Assembly: GCA_001938485.1 (NCBI GenBank)
Contig: MQRK01214821.1
Span: 34,699-98,698 of the forward strand
Reading direction: 5' to 3'
DNA: 64,000 bases
DNA from: Girardia tigrina
Lineage: Eukaryota > Platyhelminthes > Tricladida > Dugesiidae
Shown here in pieces: positions 39,491 through 51,535 of this stretch; position 1 is the stretch's first letter; each line of letters begins with the position of its first letter. The notes below the pieces were generated by a model, which saw nothing but the letters and a program-made list of their open reading frames with translations, searched no databases and was not told where the DNA came from. A program made the position numbers and the translations under genes.

Positions 39491-39994
39491 TTAATTGTGA
39501 TTTTAAAATATAAACTGCTAATCTTTTGCCTAATGTTACATTTCCGATTCTAATACTATTGAAGATACATATATCTAATTACTTTATGTGGTCATATCAA
39601 AAGTACACATTGAATAGATCTAGATCAGACATGACTCAAATTTTATAATATGTATTTAAATCATTGATCATGACAAATGTTTCTATTATGAGTGTCGGGT
39701 CCCGAAATTCGAAAGTTTTAAAAATCATTTTTGAAAAAAATTTGCATAAATATTCGCATAAAATTCACATTTTTTAAAATTTGTATTTGATCCCAAAATC
39801 AATTTAAAACAACCTTTCAGTTGATCTACTTCCCGTATAAAAAACTAGGAAAAAAATTCGACTATGTAAGTTGTAGTACAAAGCAAACAAAAGTCACCTA
39901 AGAACTTAGTCACAAATATATAATAAACTTTATGGCAAAAGAAATATTATGACGATAAATAATTATTAAAAATATTATTTGTAAATATATTTGT

Positions 39995-40400
39995 AGGATC
40001 AACTGTGCGGCCAGTGGGTATACTTCTACGTAGTATCCCTGAGTAACTAGAGATCTCGGTCTCTTGGCTAAAGTGTCCAAGAGCTAGCCGATTATTGCTG
40101 AACAGCCGGCAATAGATCGTATTCAGGTATGGGCCAGCAATCCATTCACTAGGCTACGCTTTACAATCTGGGTGTGAAGACTGTGGGGAGTAGTGACCCC
40201 GCTGTCGATGGTTGGATTGCATCTTAATGATCTGGAATGAATCAATCCCGGTGAAGGGTGTCGTAATGACGTCGTTGCATCTTCGGACAGGCGGAACAAG
40301 GGCATGGATCCCAACATTGGAGGAGTGCCCGTTGAGAACCATCAGCGTCCCAGGCCTCCTATAAAGCCTCAGGTTTAATACCGGAAAGGAGATGCGGTGC
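39995..40400 (-). mobile_element. LINE 3' fragment in copy B
   Basis: Positions 40137-40400 match the LINE tail at 21988-22254; positions 40018-40136 carry the 3'-most part missing there. It begins at the very end of the phosphatase block. It joins the Penelope sequence at acattgggga (40401-40410), a 10-mer also found inside the full LINE (22255-22264) and at 25405-25414. Confidence 0.8.
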
Positions 40401-42505
40401 ACATTGGGGAGACAAATCGTCATCTCAAAACCCAGATTAATGAGTATTCACAATCAAGTCTATCGAGTAAGGTTCTTGACCATTGGTTATTTTGTATGGA
40501 TAGAACCTCATCCATTTCAAAAGATGAGTTTTCTGTTCTACAAAAGGGATTTGATTCACATTACGAACGACAGTTTTGTGAATCTCTAATAATAAGACAC
40601 TACAACCCATCAATTAACATTCAGAATGGGCAAAGTAAGGTTATTTCAATACTTAAAATTTTTAATTAAAATATTTTTAGCAATTATTACTCAATAATAC
40701 TTTAATAAATTATAATATTCATTTCAAATTTTACCATTTAAAATTAATACACCTTTTAAAATCATATTATTTAATTAAAACAATTGAAATATTTAGATAT
40801 TCAAATAATAAATTTCAAATATTGCTGATGATGATGTATGCAACATAGAAATATGATCAATAATTATAAAAGAAGCTTTAATTAAATTATATTTTCAAAA
40901 TATTTATATATACTGAGTTAAAATTTTTTTATTCTTCTCACCTCCCAAAATGAAGAATTTTATTAAGCTGCGATATTCTGCTGGATGAAGCATGACTCGG
41001 GTAAAATTTTGAAATGACGTTCTGCAAAACAAATAAAGAATAAATCATTAAAACAAAGAGTATATCAATATCCTATCATTATTTATGCAAGTCATGATAA
41101 CAAAAATAATTATTAAAAATTTTCCATCATAGGTAGTCCAGGTACTTATTGGGCACACCACGTCTATTGCTTTTAAATATTGTGTTTTCTTTTGAATATT
41201 TATTTTATTAAACTTCATTAAAATTTAATTTTTATTAAGATATTTAGTTTTTTTCCATTTTGTGTTTACTTTTAAAGTTTAATAAATTCTGTTTAAATAT
41301 TTTCCTGATCTTATATTTAATCCGTTTTCAAATCTCTTTTATTTGTTAATTCTATTATTTTAAACTTTAATCGTTTTTTAAATTTAATTACTAGTTTCAT
41401 TATTTAAAATTTTATCTAAAACATTTTTAAATATTATTAATATTGAAACCTTATACCACGTTTTATCGTATTTACTTATTTTACAATAATTTTCTATTTT
41501 TTACTTTTATGATTAAATATTAATTAAAAATGTTTTTTTTATGTTTAAATCAAAAATTTTAGGGACATCAGAAATCCTCACATTACTAATACACGGTAAC
41601 AAAATATTAAACTGGAAAGATTTTGAAATTCTAACCGGGATTAAATTCCCCTAAAACCTATAAATTATTACCATTACTGTCGATCAAACGAGGTAAATCT
41701 AATACCTGTGTCACCGAAATTCATTGATAAAAGATAAAAATTGCAATTTGACGAACCGCAAATATAATTTCATAATTCCGAAAAAATATTTTTTTATTTA
41801 CTTTTTTATGATATTTAACACTATTTCATCATCCCGGTCATCGAACTCCGTAAATGGTTGTTTCTTATTCGTATAAGCCGGTTGTTCTCTAAATCTATGA
41901 TTATTTTAGGGTTTAGAAAAATACAAAGGCACATTTTATAATAAAATTTTTATGTAAGAAAAATTTAAAATAATTCTTTAAGTAAAATTATTAATTTCAG
42001 GCAAAATAATATTTAGTTTAACAAAATTTGGAATTAAAAATTAAAAATATTTTAGTATTTGTTTTATTTGATCAATTTTCAAGGCTGATGAAAACTATTA
42101 TATAAACAGCAGCAAATTTAGTTTTAGTTTGCCCAAAAATTTCTCTTAACGACATTAAAAAGAAATAAGTCACAAGTAAAATTACTATTAGTTTGTTCTT
42201 TATATATTTTTTAAATTATATAAAATCATAAGTATCCTATATGGGAGAAAAAGGGTTTTAAATACTTAAAAAATCATCGTTCGTTTTGGAGATTCACAGT
42301 TTTTACCGAAATCTGTTAAATGGCACAAAATATTGATTTGTGTTTGTGTTCTGTCATTAAGAATTGAATTATTATTATTGTTCTACGTGTTAATTTTTTT
42401 TATTGAAAATAAAGTTTTATAAAAGAATTTGTGTTTATTATTTATATATTTATGTTGGAAGTCCGTACTGATTAATTGGAGTCAGATTAACGATTAAAGA
42501 TTAAA
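40401..42505 (+). repeat. Penelope/LTR repeat block, copy B
   Basis: The Penelope endonuclease end reads IGETNRHLKTQINEYSQSSL then RHYNPSINIQNGQ (to about 40669). The rest is non-coding and matches 25700-29040 without the USP8-bearing insertion. It is the empty-site reference for that insertion. Confidence 0.88.
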
Positions 42506-42561
42506 GATTTGTGTTTCAAAAAGTAAATTTTTAAATTTAAAGATTTTAATACCCAACAATT
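41780..42561 (+). mobile_element. LTR-like sequence, copy 2 (probable solo LTR)
   Basis: Contains tatataaacagcagc, gaaaataaagttttataaaa and the end tttaatacccaaca. No internal retroelement sequence follows it. The 5' limit is not resolved. Confidence 0.6.
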
Positions 42562-42989
42562 AGTATAATCTCTCCTGTTGTCCAAACGATTTCTATAATT
42601 ATCCAAGTTCCGTTGATTGTGTTCTTTAAACATATTTGGTTTTTCATAAGATTGTGTTCGTATGTTCTCTCTTTTTTTTGATTTTGTCTACACTTAACGT
42701 TTTGTAATTCTCTTCGAATTTTCCTTCCATAACGTCATCTACTCATTCTTATACATATGCACACGTATGAAAATGATGAAACATCATTTAAATAAGAAGT
42801 AAAAAATTACATTAATAAATTTTTACCACGTTACAACCTTTCAATGTAGATATTTAAAGAATCGAAACGGTAAAAACTTATAACTTGTATTCGTTACTGA
42901 TTTATTGTTTATGCAATTACTCAATAAGAGATTAAAGTATCCACTTTAAAACTCAATACTTCAGGAATTATGTAAAATACTTTAATCGG

Positions 42990-43340
42990 AACGAAACTGT
43001 GGATATTGTTTTTACTGCTGTAGTAAAACATTTGAGAAAATTTATGTCATCTATGTAAGAGAATCCAGGAACATATTCGTAATGAAGGGGAAAGTAATAT
43101 TGCAGGACATAGAAAACATTGAAAAGGAGACATAAATTCACAAATCTTTAAATTTCTGTGTACTCGATATGTGAAGTGTTATATATAAGATCTTTGGATC
43201 ATCAAATTAATGTTCAAACTGTCTTCTCTACAACTTTGTTGGGTGTTTTTAAATGATTTTTGATGATGTATTGATTACACAATCACTAACTGCACTATAT
43301 AAGTAAGTTTCGTTTGAAAAATCATTTGTTCTGACGATGA
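42990..43340 (+). mobile_element. Penelope-like 3' end fragment
   Basis: Broken reading pieces (RESRN, AGH-like, YIRSLDHQINVQT) followed by the 3' tract catttgttctgacgatgacg match the fragment at 61.3-61.7 kb. It is the same subfamily, truncated upstream. Confidence 0.65.
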
Positions 43341-44230
43341 CGGTTAAACAGTCGCAATTAATAAACTTTGATTGGCTTGGAAATTTCTAAACTGTAATAA
43401 CATTTTTATTTATTTTCAAATGTCATAACTGCCATAAACTTCCCGATAGACTATAAAAAATTATTTTAAAACGATTTCTCCAGATATTTATTGGAAACAT
43501 GAAAGATCGATTTAATTATATGTCATGTAATGTTATCAGAAGCAGATACAACCCTTCTGAACCTGAAGATTTAATCGCATAATTCTACTTTATATTGTCT
43601 TTTATTTTTTCTGAATTTCATATTTTATTGTTTTATTGATTTTAAAAAATAAAAAACTAAACGGTCCATGATCCTCCCTTCCTGTGAATAATCTGCAAAG
43701 ATTTTAAAGAAATAAAATATAATGTTTGTTATTAAAATATCCGGATCCTACGTGTTAATATTAGTCGTATTAAGTACCTTTTGACGAGTGAATATTTTAT
43801 TTAGTATAAAACTAATGTAACTTTGTGTCGTTAATATCAATGCTATTGTATGATATGATTAAGAATTACACATAAAGTATGTACGATATTGTGTATATAA
43901 TGTCTATGTCGTTTACTCATTTATTATATATAAATTTCATTTGATATTTAAAGTTAGAGTAGGTAAGAAATATTGATTTTCAATTATTTAATAATTCAAA
44001 TTACTATTTATTAATTTTAAATAAATATCATAGTTAGTTTTTATTTGCGTGGTCATGTAAGCCAAGACTCGATTTAAGTTAGATACTGGGATTTTGGAGA
44101 TTAGCCGAGAAGACTAACTTCCCATAATAGGAAATTTGATACAAAACCAGTTAGGATCATGTTATTTCGGGAGAATTAAACATCGTCTTCTTGTCAAATA
44201 TATAAAAACAATTGACGATTATTTAATGCA
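43341..44230. other. AT-rich DNA, nothing recognised
   Basis: No gene, repeat or element end could be supported. Confidence 0.35.
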
Positions 44231-44300
44231 GTGGTTTTCAATCAGTGTTCCACGGAACTTTAGGGTTCCACTAGTACACTCCAAGGGTTCTGTAATTTCT
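44231..44300. mobile_element. hAT-like element end
   Basis: CAGTGGTTTTCAATCAGTGT then tccacggaactttagggttc is the typical start of ZBED-type hAT elements and their MITEs. The other end was not found. Confidence 0.55.
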
Positions 44301-44854
44301 AAATTAGAATAACGAAAAAATACTTATCTTAAATTCAATTTCGAAAATCTATTTTATTATTATTGTTTATTGTTTAAGTATACTAAACCTAACATATGTA
44401 ACACCTTAATGCATTTTGGTTGCTGGTTGTAAAGGAATATCCTACAATGGCCCAGAAAGCGCTTTGACTTCTTGTGCGACAAATGCGCGCACCAACAAAA
44501 GCGCATGTCAAATGCGCTAAAAGGGGATCGCATAAATGTTTTTGACATTTTTATTATTATTTCGTTAATGCTAAAAATAAAAAAACTTTTATTTACAACA
44601 TAAGAAAATTAAAACAGAAAACTATCAAATATCATTAGTATTGTAAGTTTTTGAAATAATTTAATATAATGGACCAAAAGATAAAAAACAAATTTATTAT
44701 TAATTTAACAATTATCCAAAAGATACAATCTAAATTCCATAACTATACGACTTATAATTTGCTCTGCCAAGTCATGTTCACTGTGAGGGATAATTTGGAA
44801 TGTTATTTGAATAAATTAACCAAAAAAACTATATCAATCAAAGAATGATGACCA

Positions 44855-45682
44855 ATGAGAATTGTTGTGAAGAAACTGTTTGTGTTGTCAAATCCGTCAA
44901 TAAGTACTCGCAAATTGTCGGCCGAACTCGATATTCCTCAAACATCCATTGTACGATACATTCACGCTCTTGGCAAGGTCAATAGACGATGTCGAGAAGT
45001 GCCTCATGAATTGACACAAATTCAAGCCGAAAAGTGTTTCGAAACTTGTCAAAAATTGCTTGAAAATCCGCGCGATGACCGTTTCATCTGTCGAATTGTA
45101 ACTTGCGATGAAAAGTGGGTTTACTTCAGTAATCCAGACCAACAAAATCAATGGTTGGATCCCGGACAAATGGCAAAACCGGTAGCGAAACGAGATCGTT
45201 TCTCAAAGGAAGGCACTTTTGTGTGTTTGGTGGAATTTCGAAGGCGTGATTCACTTCGTGCTGGTTCCAAATCAAGTACCATCGACGCTGACCTTTACTG
45301 CGTCCAACTTGATCGAATGTATGCGGCACTTGGCGAGAAATACCCTGCTTTGATCAATAGAAAACGAGTTCTTCTACAACAGGACAATGCAAAACCGCAC
45401 ACTGCCAAACAAACAAAGAAAAAATCAAAAATCTCGACGCCTTTGAACTTCTCCCACACCCAGCGTATAGTCCGGATCTTGCGCCATCCGACTATCACCT
45501 TTTCCGCTCTATGGCACACTTTCTTCGTGGTCTCAGTTTCAATAATCTGGCCGAGGTCGAAAACAGGTGTCACCAGTTCTTCGCTTCTAAGAACAAGGAT
45601 TGGATACCGCAGCGGGATCGCACCACTTGCCCATAGATGGGTTCAAGCTATAGATTCAAATGGCCTTTACTTTGAAACTTAA
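44855..45682 (+). pseudogene. Mariner transposase, 5'-truncated and frameshifted
   Basis: Readable blocks are the second HTH (RKLSAELDIPQTSIVRYIHA), VPHELTQIQAEKCF, IVTCDEKWVYFSNPDQQNQW (first aspartate), RVLLQQDNAKPHTA (second aspartate) and, in another frame, LLPHPAYSPDLAPSDYHLFR (third aspartate). Frame changes lie near 45225-45285 (WWNFEGVIHF in another frame) and near 45420. The first HTH and the left TIR are missing. A possible right end, ttttggttcaccataa, is at about 45737. It is a dead copy. Confidence 0.85.
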
Positions 45683-45919
45683 ATGCTTTTTATTTGTTGT
45701 AAAATTATGTTTAAATTTTTAATAAAAAATATGAAAAGATTTTTGGTTCACCATAATATTATAAAAATGACTGTATTTTTTCTTTTAATCTTAGGTGTTT
45801 AAGGACAATACCATTTAGTTATTCAAAAATTAATTAATTAATACTTTTGGTTCAAAAAGTATTATCACAAGAAGCTTAAAAGGAGAATATTAAAAACTGA
45901 TTAACTAATTATATTGATT

Positions 45920-46895
45920 CAAAAAATATGATCGCAAGAAGTACAAACAATCCAAAGTAGAGACATTCATTCTGCATCTTATCCTGGTACACAACTAACC
46001 CACATTAGAAAAGCCTCTCTCCACTTCAATACTTGATGGAGCGATTGTCAATATAGCTTGCTATAAAAATTACAAATGTTTTCCCCTGGTATTTTTCTAG
46101 ATAAACAGTTTTAGTTCTGTTTTGAGGATGTTTTTGATATTTTGGTGGAGCCTTTCAGCTTCACTACTATCAGTTGAAGAAATATTTCTTTGAATCATTA
46201 AATGCAATTTTTCCTTCATAGACAAATTTTCTGATTCAGATGGCTGCGCGGTCTATGGACTGTTAATGATTTGAACTGGTAAATCCCCAGGATATATACA
46301 TTCCTCCAGTTTAATAATATATTTTGTTAAAGTTTTCCTCGGCTTTTTATTGACGATTTGAAAATAATCTTCTTTGTCATGTATATAACTGTCTGAATTA
46401 TGTAAGAAATAAAATAAATCTAAGAATATTTTTAGTCTTTCATCAGTGCGTTGAACCAAACTATCTTTCAGTTTATTACTTAACAAATTATTTTATTTAG
46501 ATTATATCTCCAGCATGAATGTTAAAATGATGTCCACGGTAAGTAAATTTGCATTTGTAGAACAAAGAGTCTCAACTGCAAGTTTTGCTGGTTGGAGATT
46601 TCCGGAACATTTTCACAACCTTACAAATTTTTGCAATCAATGGGCCAATAGAAGGATTCATTTTCAGCATATCAATTTCTTTTGTTTCATCAGAAACTAA
46701 AAAAATTTCTTCATAATTCTCATCATCTTCATCTGATGAGTCATCTTCATTTAAACAGTCAGAGGATATATGTTCATCTCTTGCGTTATTAAAATAAGAT
46801 TCTTTTTTATACAAAACATCTGATACTGCCAACAGAATTTCATAGTCAAAGCAAAACTGAGGATTAATTTTTGACAATGTACTAAATTTTCTCAT
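45920..46895 (-). pseudogene. hAT transposase remnant (C-terminal half)
   Basis: ICKVVKMFRKSPTSKTCS near 46590, an acidic tract (NEDDSSDEDDENYEE), KLKDSLVQRTDERLKIFLDL and, near 46010, APSSIEVERGFSNVG then LCTRIRCRMN are the successive landmarks of a hAT transposase, ending in the ER.FS dimerisation motif. Several frame changes separate them. The start and catalytic N-terminal half are not found. Confidence 0.75.
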
Positions 46896-47099
46896 TACAG
46901 ATGAACCATCTGTTGTACTACATATATAATCGTCTAACTGAAGTTTGAATATAAACTATTTATATTTTAAAATTTCAAGAAATTTTCTATCAAGACCAAG
47001 ATTTCAAAATTAGTTTTTCCAACGAACATTTATGTTCATGTAACTACGGTTTTTAATAGACGAAAGTTTTTAATCATTGAAAGTGAGGCTAAATTTATA

Positions 47100-47205
47100 A
47101 TTTTCAAGTTTTTTAATACCGGTTTTAAAACTCCATAATACCGGTATTACCGAAGTTATTTTTTTTCCAAATACCGGTAATATCGGTTTCGGTAATACCG
47201 GTATT
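47100..47205. repeat. Iterated ATACCGGTATT array, hAT subterminal
   Basis: At least five copies of TACCGGT(A/T)(A/T) in both orientations, ending in gcaataccggtattaccg-type units when read on the minus strand. Such arrays occur at the ends of some hAT elements, and the hAT remnant lies just to the left, so this is likely its 5' end. Confidence 0.6.
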
Positions 47206-48319
47206 GCAAACCCAAATCCGCATCATGCGAAAAATCTTTCAGAAGATTGAAATTAATAAAAAATTACTTAAGATCAAAGTCAGGCCAAGAAAAATTAAAG
47301 AATTTTAGCATTATCTCAATTGAAGTAGATTTAGCTGATAAGGTTAATTTTGATAAAGTAATTAATGATATCGCTGTATTAAAAGGAAGGAGAGTTAATT
47401 TATAATGATTGTACATGAAGCTAGCTTTAGTACTTTTCAAATAAAAATATTTTTACAAAATATGGAATTTCTTATTTTAATGTAAAAAACTCATTGCTTT
47501 CTTGATGTATAAATTTTCTTTAAACAGTGCAAATTTGGGTTCTTGCCAAGGGCGCCAATTTGGATTGTGTCGCCTCTGACAATGGCCGTTGATCCGACGA
47601 AATATATAATAAAACAAACATTTTTAAATGGATGACTTTGTTTTCAATATAAATTTTTTATCCGACTTAAATCTCTAAAATGTTCAAATTTATTAAGAAT
47701 TCCAGTGTTAAATACCGAAATTTTTTAGTAAGTTATTTAAATATTATTAAGTCTTGCACTAAAAATTTTATTAAACTTGTGACATTTGATCATTTAAAGA
47801 ATAGCAACATAGAGTAAATTCTAAAAGCTTCTCACTACTGTTAGCTCTTTAAATGACAGTTGAAATGATGCAAACATTTAAAGTAAATTTAAATGGAAAT
47901 AAAAATTTTTATATGTTATATATCAAACTATATAAAGCATCTGGAGCTTAATAAACTCCTGAGATTTTTAAAATCAATCAATGCAATGAATGCTTAAGGT
48001 CCATAATTTAAATTTATCACAATAATAAACCTTGATTATAATAGTTCTCTTTATATGGAAAATACTTGCAAGGCGACCATGCAAATAGCTTCTACACACA
48101 CATATATGTATTGTATACAATCTAATACATTAATTATCAGTAATAACAGAATGATTTTTTTGGAACGTTTACCCGAAAAAATGTGCGTTATTTGGTAAAT
48201 GAATTACTGAAAAGGAGCTGTGTAAGCAATGTCATATTGCAAAAAAATGGAGAAAATGATGGACAAAATTTTGACCCACAAATGGAATAAACCCTAATTA
48301 ACGTATTTCCACATATTTC
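47206..48319. other. AT-rich DNA, nothing recognised
   Basis: No coding or repeat signal I can support. Confidence 0.35.
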
Positions 48320-48710
48320 CTCACTCATTGTGTGGAAGAAGTTAATGTCAAAATACAAATATGTTTGCAAGATGCAAAGTCCCAGGAATCAATAAAAGCA
48401 GTTGTCGAAAAGATATACATTATTAAAACAGAAATTCAAGCTTTGCAATTTGCTAATATTCAGACACATAAATATTTTAAGAGAACGATCGGCATTTGCA
48501 AGTCAATTTCAACATCAGCAATGTAAACCAAGAAATATACAGAGCAAATACAAGAACCATACCAGGAGTATCAAGACAAAAATAACTGTAAAAATAGAAT
48601 AAGAAAATGTAATGTGTTGCGGCGGCAAAAAGATGGGACATATTCACCGTACATGTCCAGAAAACTTGAGAAGCTACTATGCATATAGGGGTTTGGGGCA
48701 GATCAACATA
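48320..48710 (+). mobile_element. Gag-like fossil with zinc knuckle
   Basis: A lysine-rich open stretch precedes a CCHC-type knuckle trace (CCGGKKMGHIHRTC) near 48620. It is an LTR-retroelement gag remnant, broken, with no pol or LTR attached. Confidence 0.5.
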
Positions 48711-50114
48711 GAATATTCTTATTGAAAAAGGTTCAATTGGTGGTGTTCAAGATCATCTTGTAAACCAATGCTACAGTAAAGATGAACAAATGCGTGCCAG
48801 TCATCAAAGCGATTCGCAGTACAACCGAAAGGAATTTCTCTAAAAGGCTCCTGTAGTTGGGATGGATAAAATTTACGAAACCCGATCGACAGGTTTTGAA
48901 CCAGAGAAGACGTCAAACATCGATGCTCCGTCAGTTCAGGAAATTTTCGGAGCCATACATTAAAGGGTAATAATATTCAACATCCTTATACAGGGGTGGC
49001 TATAAGTCGCTTTACCCAGTTTTAATAATAATAAACACAAAATTCTAAATGATACAACTTTTATTTAATCAGCGTACAATAATAATTTCAAAAAAAACTT
49101 AAAAACAATTAAATCTTATCTTCAAAGTGTTGACCTTCAGATTTAATACACAACTGGATTCTTCTCTGAACAGAGTGACAGGTTCGTTAGCACAAGTCTT
49201 TATCGTTGTTCAACGCTGCAAATTCTGTAGTAATTCTTTCCTTCAACTCGGATATGGTTAGAACATTTTGTGAGGAAACGCGTTCCTTCAGGATATCCCA
49301 CATTGAATAATCACAAGGTGTTAGGTCTGGTGATCGTGGAGGCCATTCAGTGGTTCCTCTCCTGCCGATCCACATCTCAAAAGTGTTATCCAAAAAGTCG
49401 CATACATTTCTACCATAATGAGGGGGAGCACCGTCTTGCATCCAAACATCGTTATTTGTGTCAAGCTGAGATATGGCAAAATCACGCAGCATGTCGAGAT
49501 ATAGCTGAGAATTGACCGTTCTATCAAAGATGTATGAACCCAGCACAGTAGTTGAACGTATTCCTCCCCACACACAAATTCCTGGAGAAAGATTGTTGGT
49601 CTACCATACCAGATGAGGATTCTCAGTGGAGTAGTACACGGCATTATGCAAATTAACGTGACCATTCAACTTAAATGAAGCTTCGTCGGTCCAAATTATT
49701 CTGTCCCTGATGTCAATGTTCTCATGGAGTTGTTGCTGTAACCATTCGCAAAATTCTATGAGCCTGTCCTAATCGTCATCATTCATTTGATGGAGCAAAC
49801 GAGGTCGCCAAACTTTCAACTCAATTTCCTTCATTATTCTACGTAAACTTGTGCGTGGTATATGCAACTGCAAACTTGCACGAACTGCAGATGTTGATGG
49901 CGCATTCTGATATAAAGTTCTAACATTTTCTTTATTTTCATCGGTATTCATATTGTTAGTGTTGGTGTTCCTTTTGGTGAACTTTAAATTTTTGATATTT
50001 TCAAATAAAAAATCATATTTATATTTTAGATAAATTAAAAATAATGTTCGACTAATTAAAATGAAATAATCTTTTAAATCAAAAATTTAAGTTTATAGAT
50101 AATATTTTTTACTA

Positions 50115-50199
50115 ATTAAAATAAATAAGATTTTATAAAATATATATTTTATAGGTAACATTTCTACCAATTAAATTGAAATAATTTTTGTAAAAATTA
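50115..50199. repeat. Gap-flank repeat, also at 52617-52700
   Basis: The 85 bp before the gap (aaataagattttataaaata, ...aggtaacatttctaccaatt) recur almost unchanged at 52617-52700. A small element therefore probably sits in the transposase gene, and its repetitiveness may explain the gap. Confidence 0.75.
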
Positions 50200-50550
50200 N
50201 NNNNNNNNNNNNNNNNNNNNNNNNNNNNNNNNNNNNNNNNNNNNNNNNNNNNNNNNNNNNNNNNNNNNNNNNNNNNNNNNNNNNNNNNNNNNNNNNNNNN
50301 NNNNNNNNNNNNNNNNNNNNNNNNNNNNNNNNNNNNNNNNNNNNNNNNNNNNNNNNNNNNNNNNNNNNNNNNNNNNNNNNNNNNNNNNNNNNNNNNNNNN
50401 NNNNNNNNNNNNNNNNNNNNNNNNNNNNNNNNNNNNNNNNNNNNNNNNNNNNNNNNNNNNNNNNNNNNNNNNNNNNNNNNNNNNNNNNNNNNNNNNNNNN
50501 NNNNNNNNNNNNNNNNNNNNNNNNNNNNNNNNNNNNNNNNNNNNNNNNNN
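50200..50550. other. Assembly gap
   Basis: 351 undetermined bases. The open frame that appears to cross it is an artefact. Confidence 0.99.

Positions 50551-50586
<36 letters not shown>
50551..50586. repeat. (AT)n microsatellite
   Basis: Uninterrupted AT dinucleotides directly after the gap. A shorter run lies at 51150-51168. Confidence 0.95.
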
Positions 50587-50591
<5 letters not shown>

Positions 50592-51168
50592 CATCGATAT
50601 TATTATTTATATTTAAAATTTTTAGATCTGGATTATTTAATCGAAATATTATTCCTCATAAATTTGTTTCAATAATGAAAATTGTAGTAGAAATAAAGTT
50701 TACAAAATTATGACTTCGAATTTTATTCACGAACCTAATAGTTAGGGCGCCCACTTCTTTTCTTGTCGATTACAGAGCCGGTCTCGTGAAACTTTTTAGC
50801 CAAAACATGCATTGATTGTCGTGATGGAGGAGCGTCATTAGGATACTCTTTTGCAAATGCTGCAGCTACAGGTCTTGAATTTCTATCATGCTTTATCCAC
50901 TGCTTTACTATAAAAATTCATTGCTGAAGTGTTAATTGTCGTGACATGCCAATATTGCCAACAACAATGAACAAAATGAAATAATTTTAAATATTTTTAA
51001 ATAAATAATTATTAAAACAAACATTTTTATCTGGTTTTTGTTTATAAATTATTTAGAATTGTGTGTTTATCATTATTAAAACTGGGTAAAGCGACTTATA
51101 ACACCCCTGTATTTATAATGTATATGATTGTAAATGTATTAATAGTAAATATATATATATATATATAT

Positions 51169-51535
51169 CCATGGAATTTAGAAAGCTATTTTTAAAGGTC
51201 TTCTTCTCAATCAATTTTCTTCAAACTTTGCACACTTACTCATTCTCGATGACAATAAATGATTATGTAAAAATTTGATTGAAAAAACTTTTTAAGATCC
51301 CAAAATGGGAAAAACGAAAAAATCGGAGTTCCGGTACCATATTAATTGAAAGATATCTACTTAGAAATTATAAGTAGTTTATATTAATTTTTATTGTGCT
51401 TTTTTAATTAAAATTTTTTAAATGATAAATTTTGGAAATTTTAAAAACTGTTTGCAAAGTAGAGTTCTGTCTGCATAAAGAATGGATATAAAAATTTTAA
51501 TTTTTTGATTTACTAGTTATGGAAAATACTTCTAT
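51169..51535. repeat. Interspersed repeat, third copy
   Basis: Begins ccatggaatttagaaagc right after an (AT)n run and ends near tttactagttatgg. It matches 38074-38440 with many differences. Confidence 0.75.

Larger units (their letters stand above)
32862..39994 (+). repeat. Duplicated block, copy B (phosphatase gene)
   Basis: Matches 15742-20060. It is larger because intron 2 holds 3.8 kb of transposon debris (34385-38150), and because 122 bp (33002-33123) are present upstream. Exons are identical to copy A. Confidence 0.95.
49187..50955 (-). pseudogene. DDE transposase with DUF4817-like N-terminus, broken
   Basis: The N-terminal HTH part is at 50955-50745 (SRQLTLQQ, IKHDRNSRPVAAAFAKEYP, VIDKKRSGRP). 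A second HTH lies at 49951-49770 (SAVRASLQLHIPRTSLRRIM). The catalytic core follows: WTDEASFKLNG, YLDMLRDFAISQL, VWMQDGAPPHYG and EWPPRSPDLTPCDYSMW, carrying the three acidic residues. Stops occur near 49770 and 49600, and the segment between the HTHs contains the gap and extra sequence. Such proteins are widespread in arthropods and nematodes. It is not functional as read. Confidence 0.82.
48991..51109 (-). mobile_element. TIR element, IS630-Tc1-mariner superfamily, spans assembly gap
   Basis: The left end CAGGGGTGGCTATAAGTCGC and the complement of the right end CAGGGGTGTTATAAGTCGC continue as near-identical inverted repeats for about 55 bp (TTTACCCAGTTTTAATAAT and on). TA flanks both ends (48989-48990, 51110-51111). 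The transposase gene runs on the minus strand. A 351-base gap plus an AT run interrupts it. Confidence 0.9.

Noticed and set aside
50133-50594. 153-codon open frame across the gap
   Set aside because: It consists of undetermined bases and an AT microsatellite, so it is an artefact.
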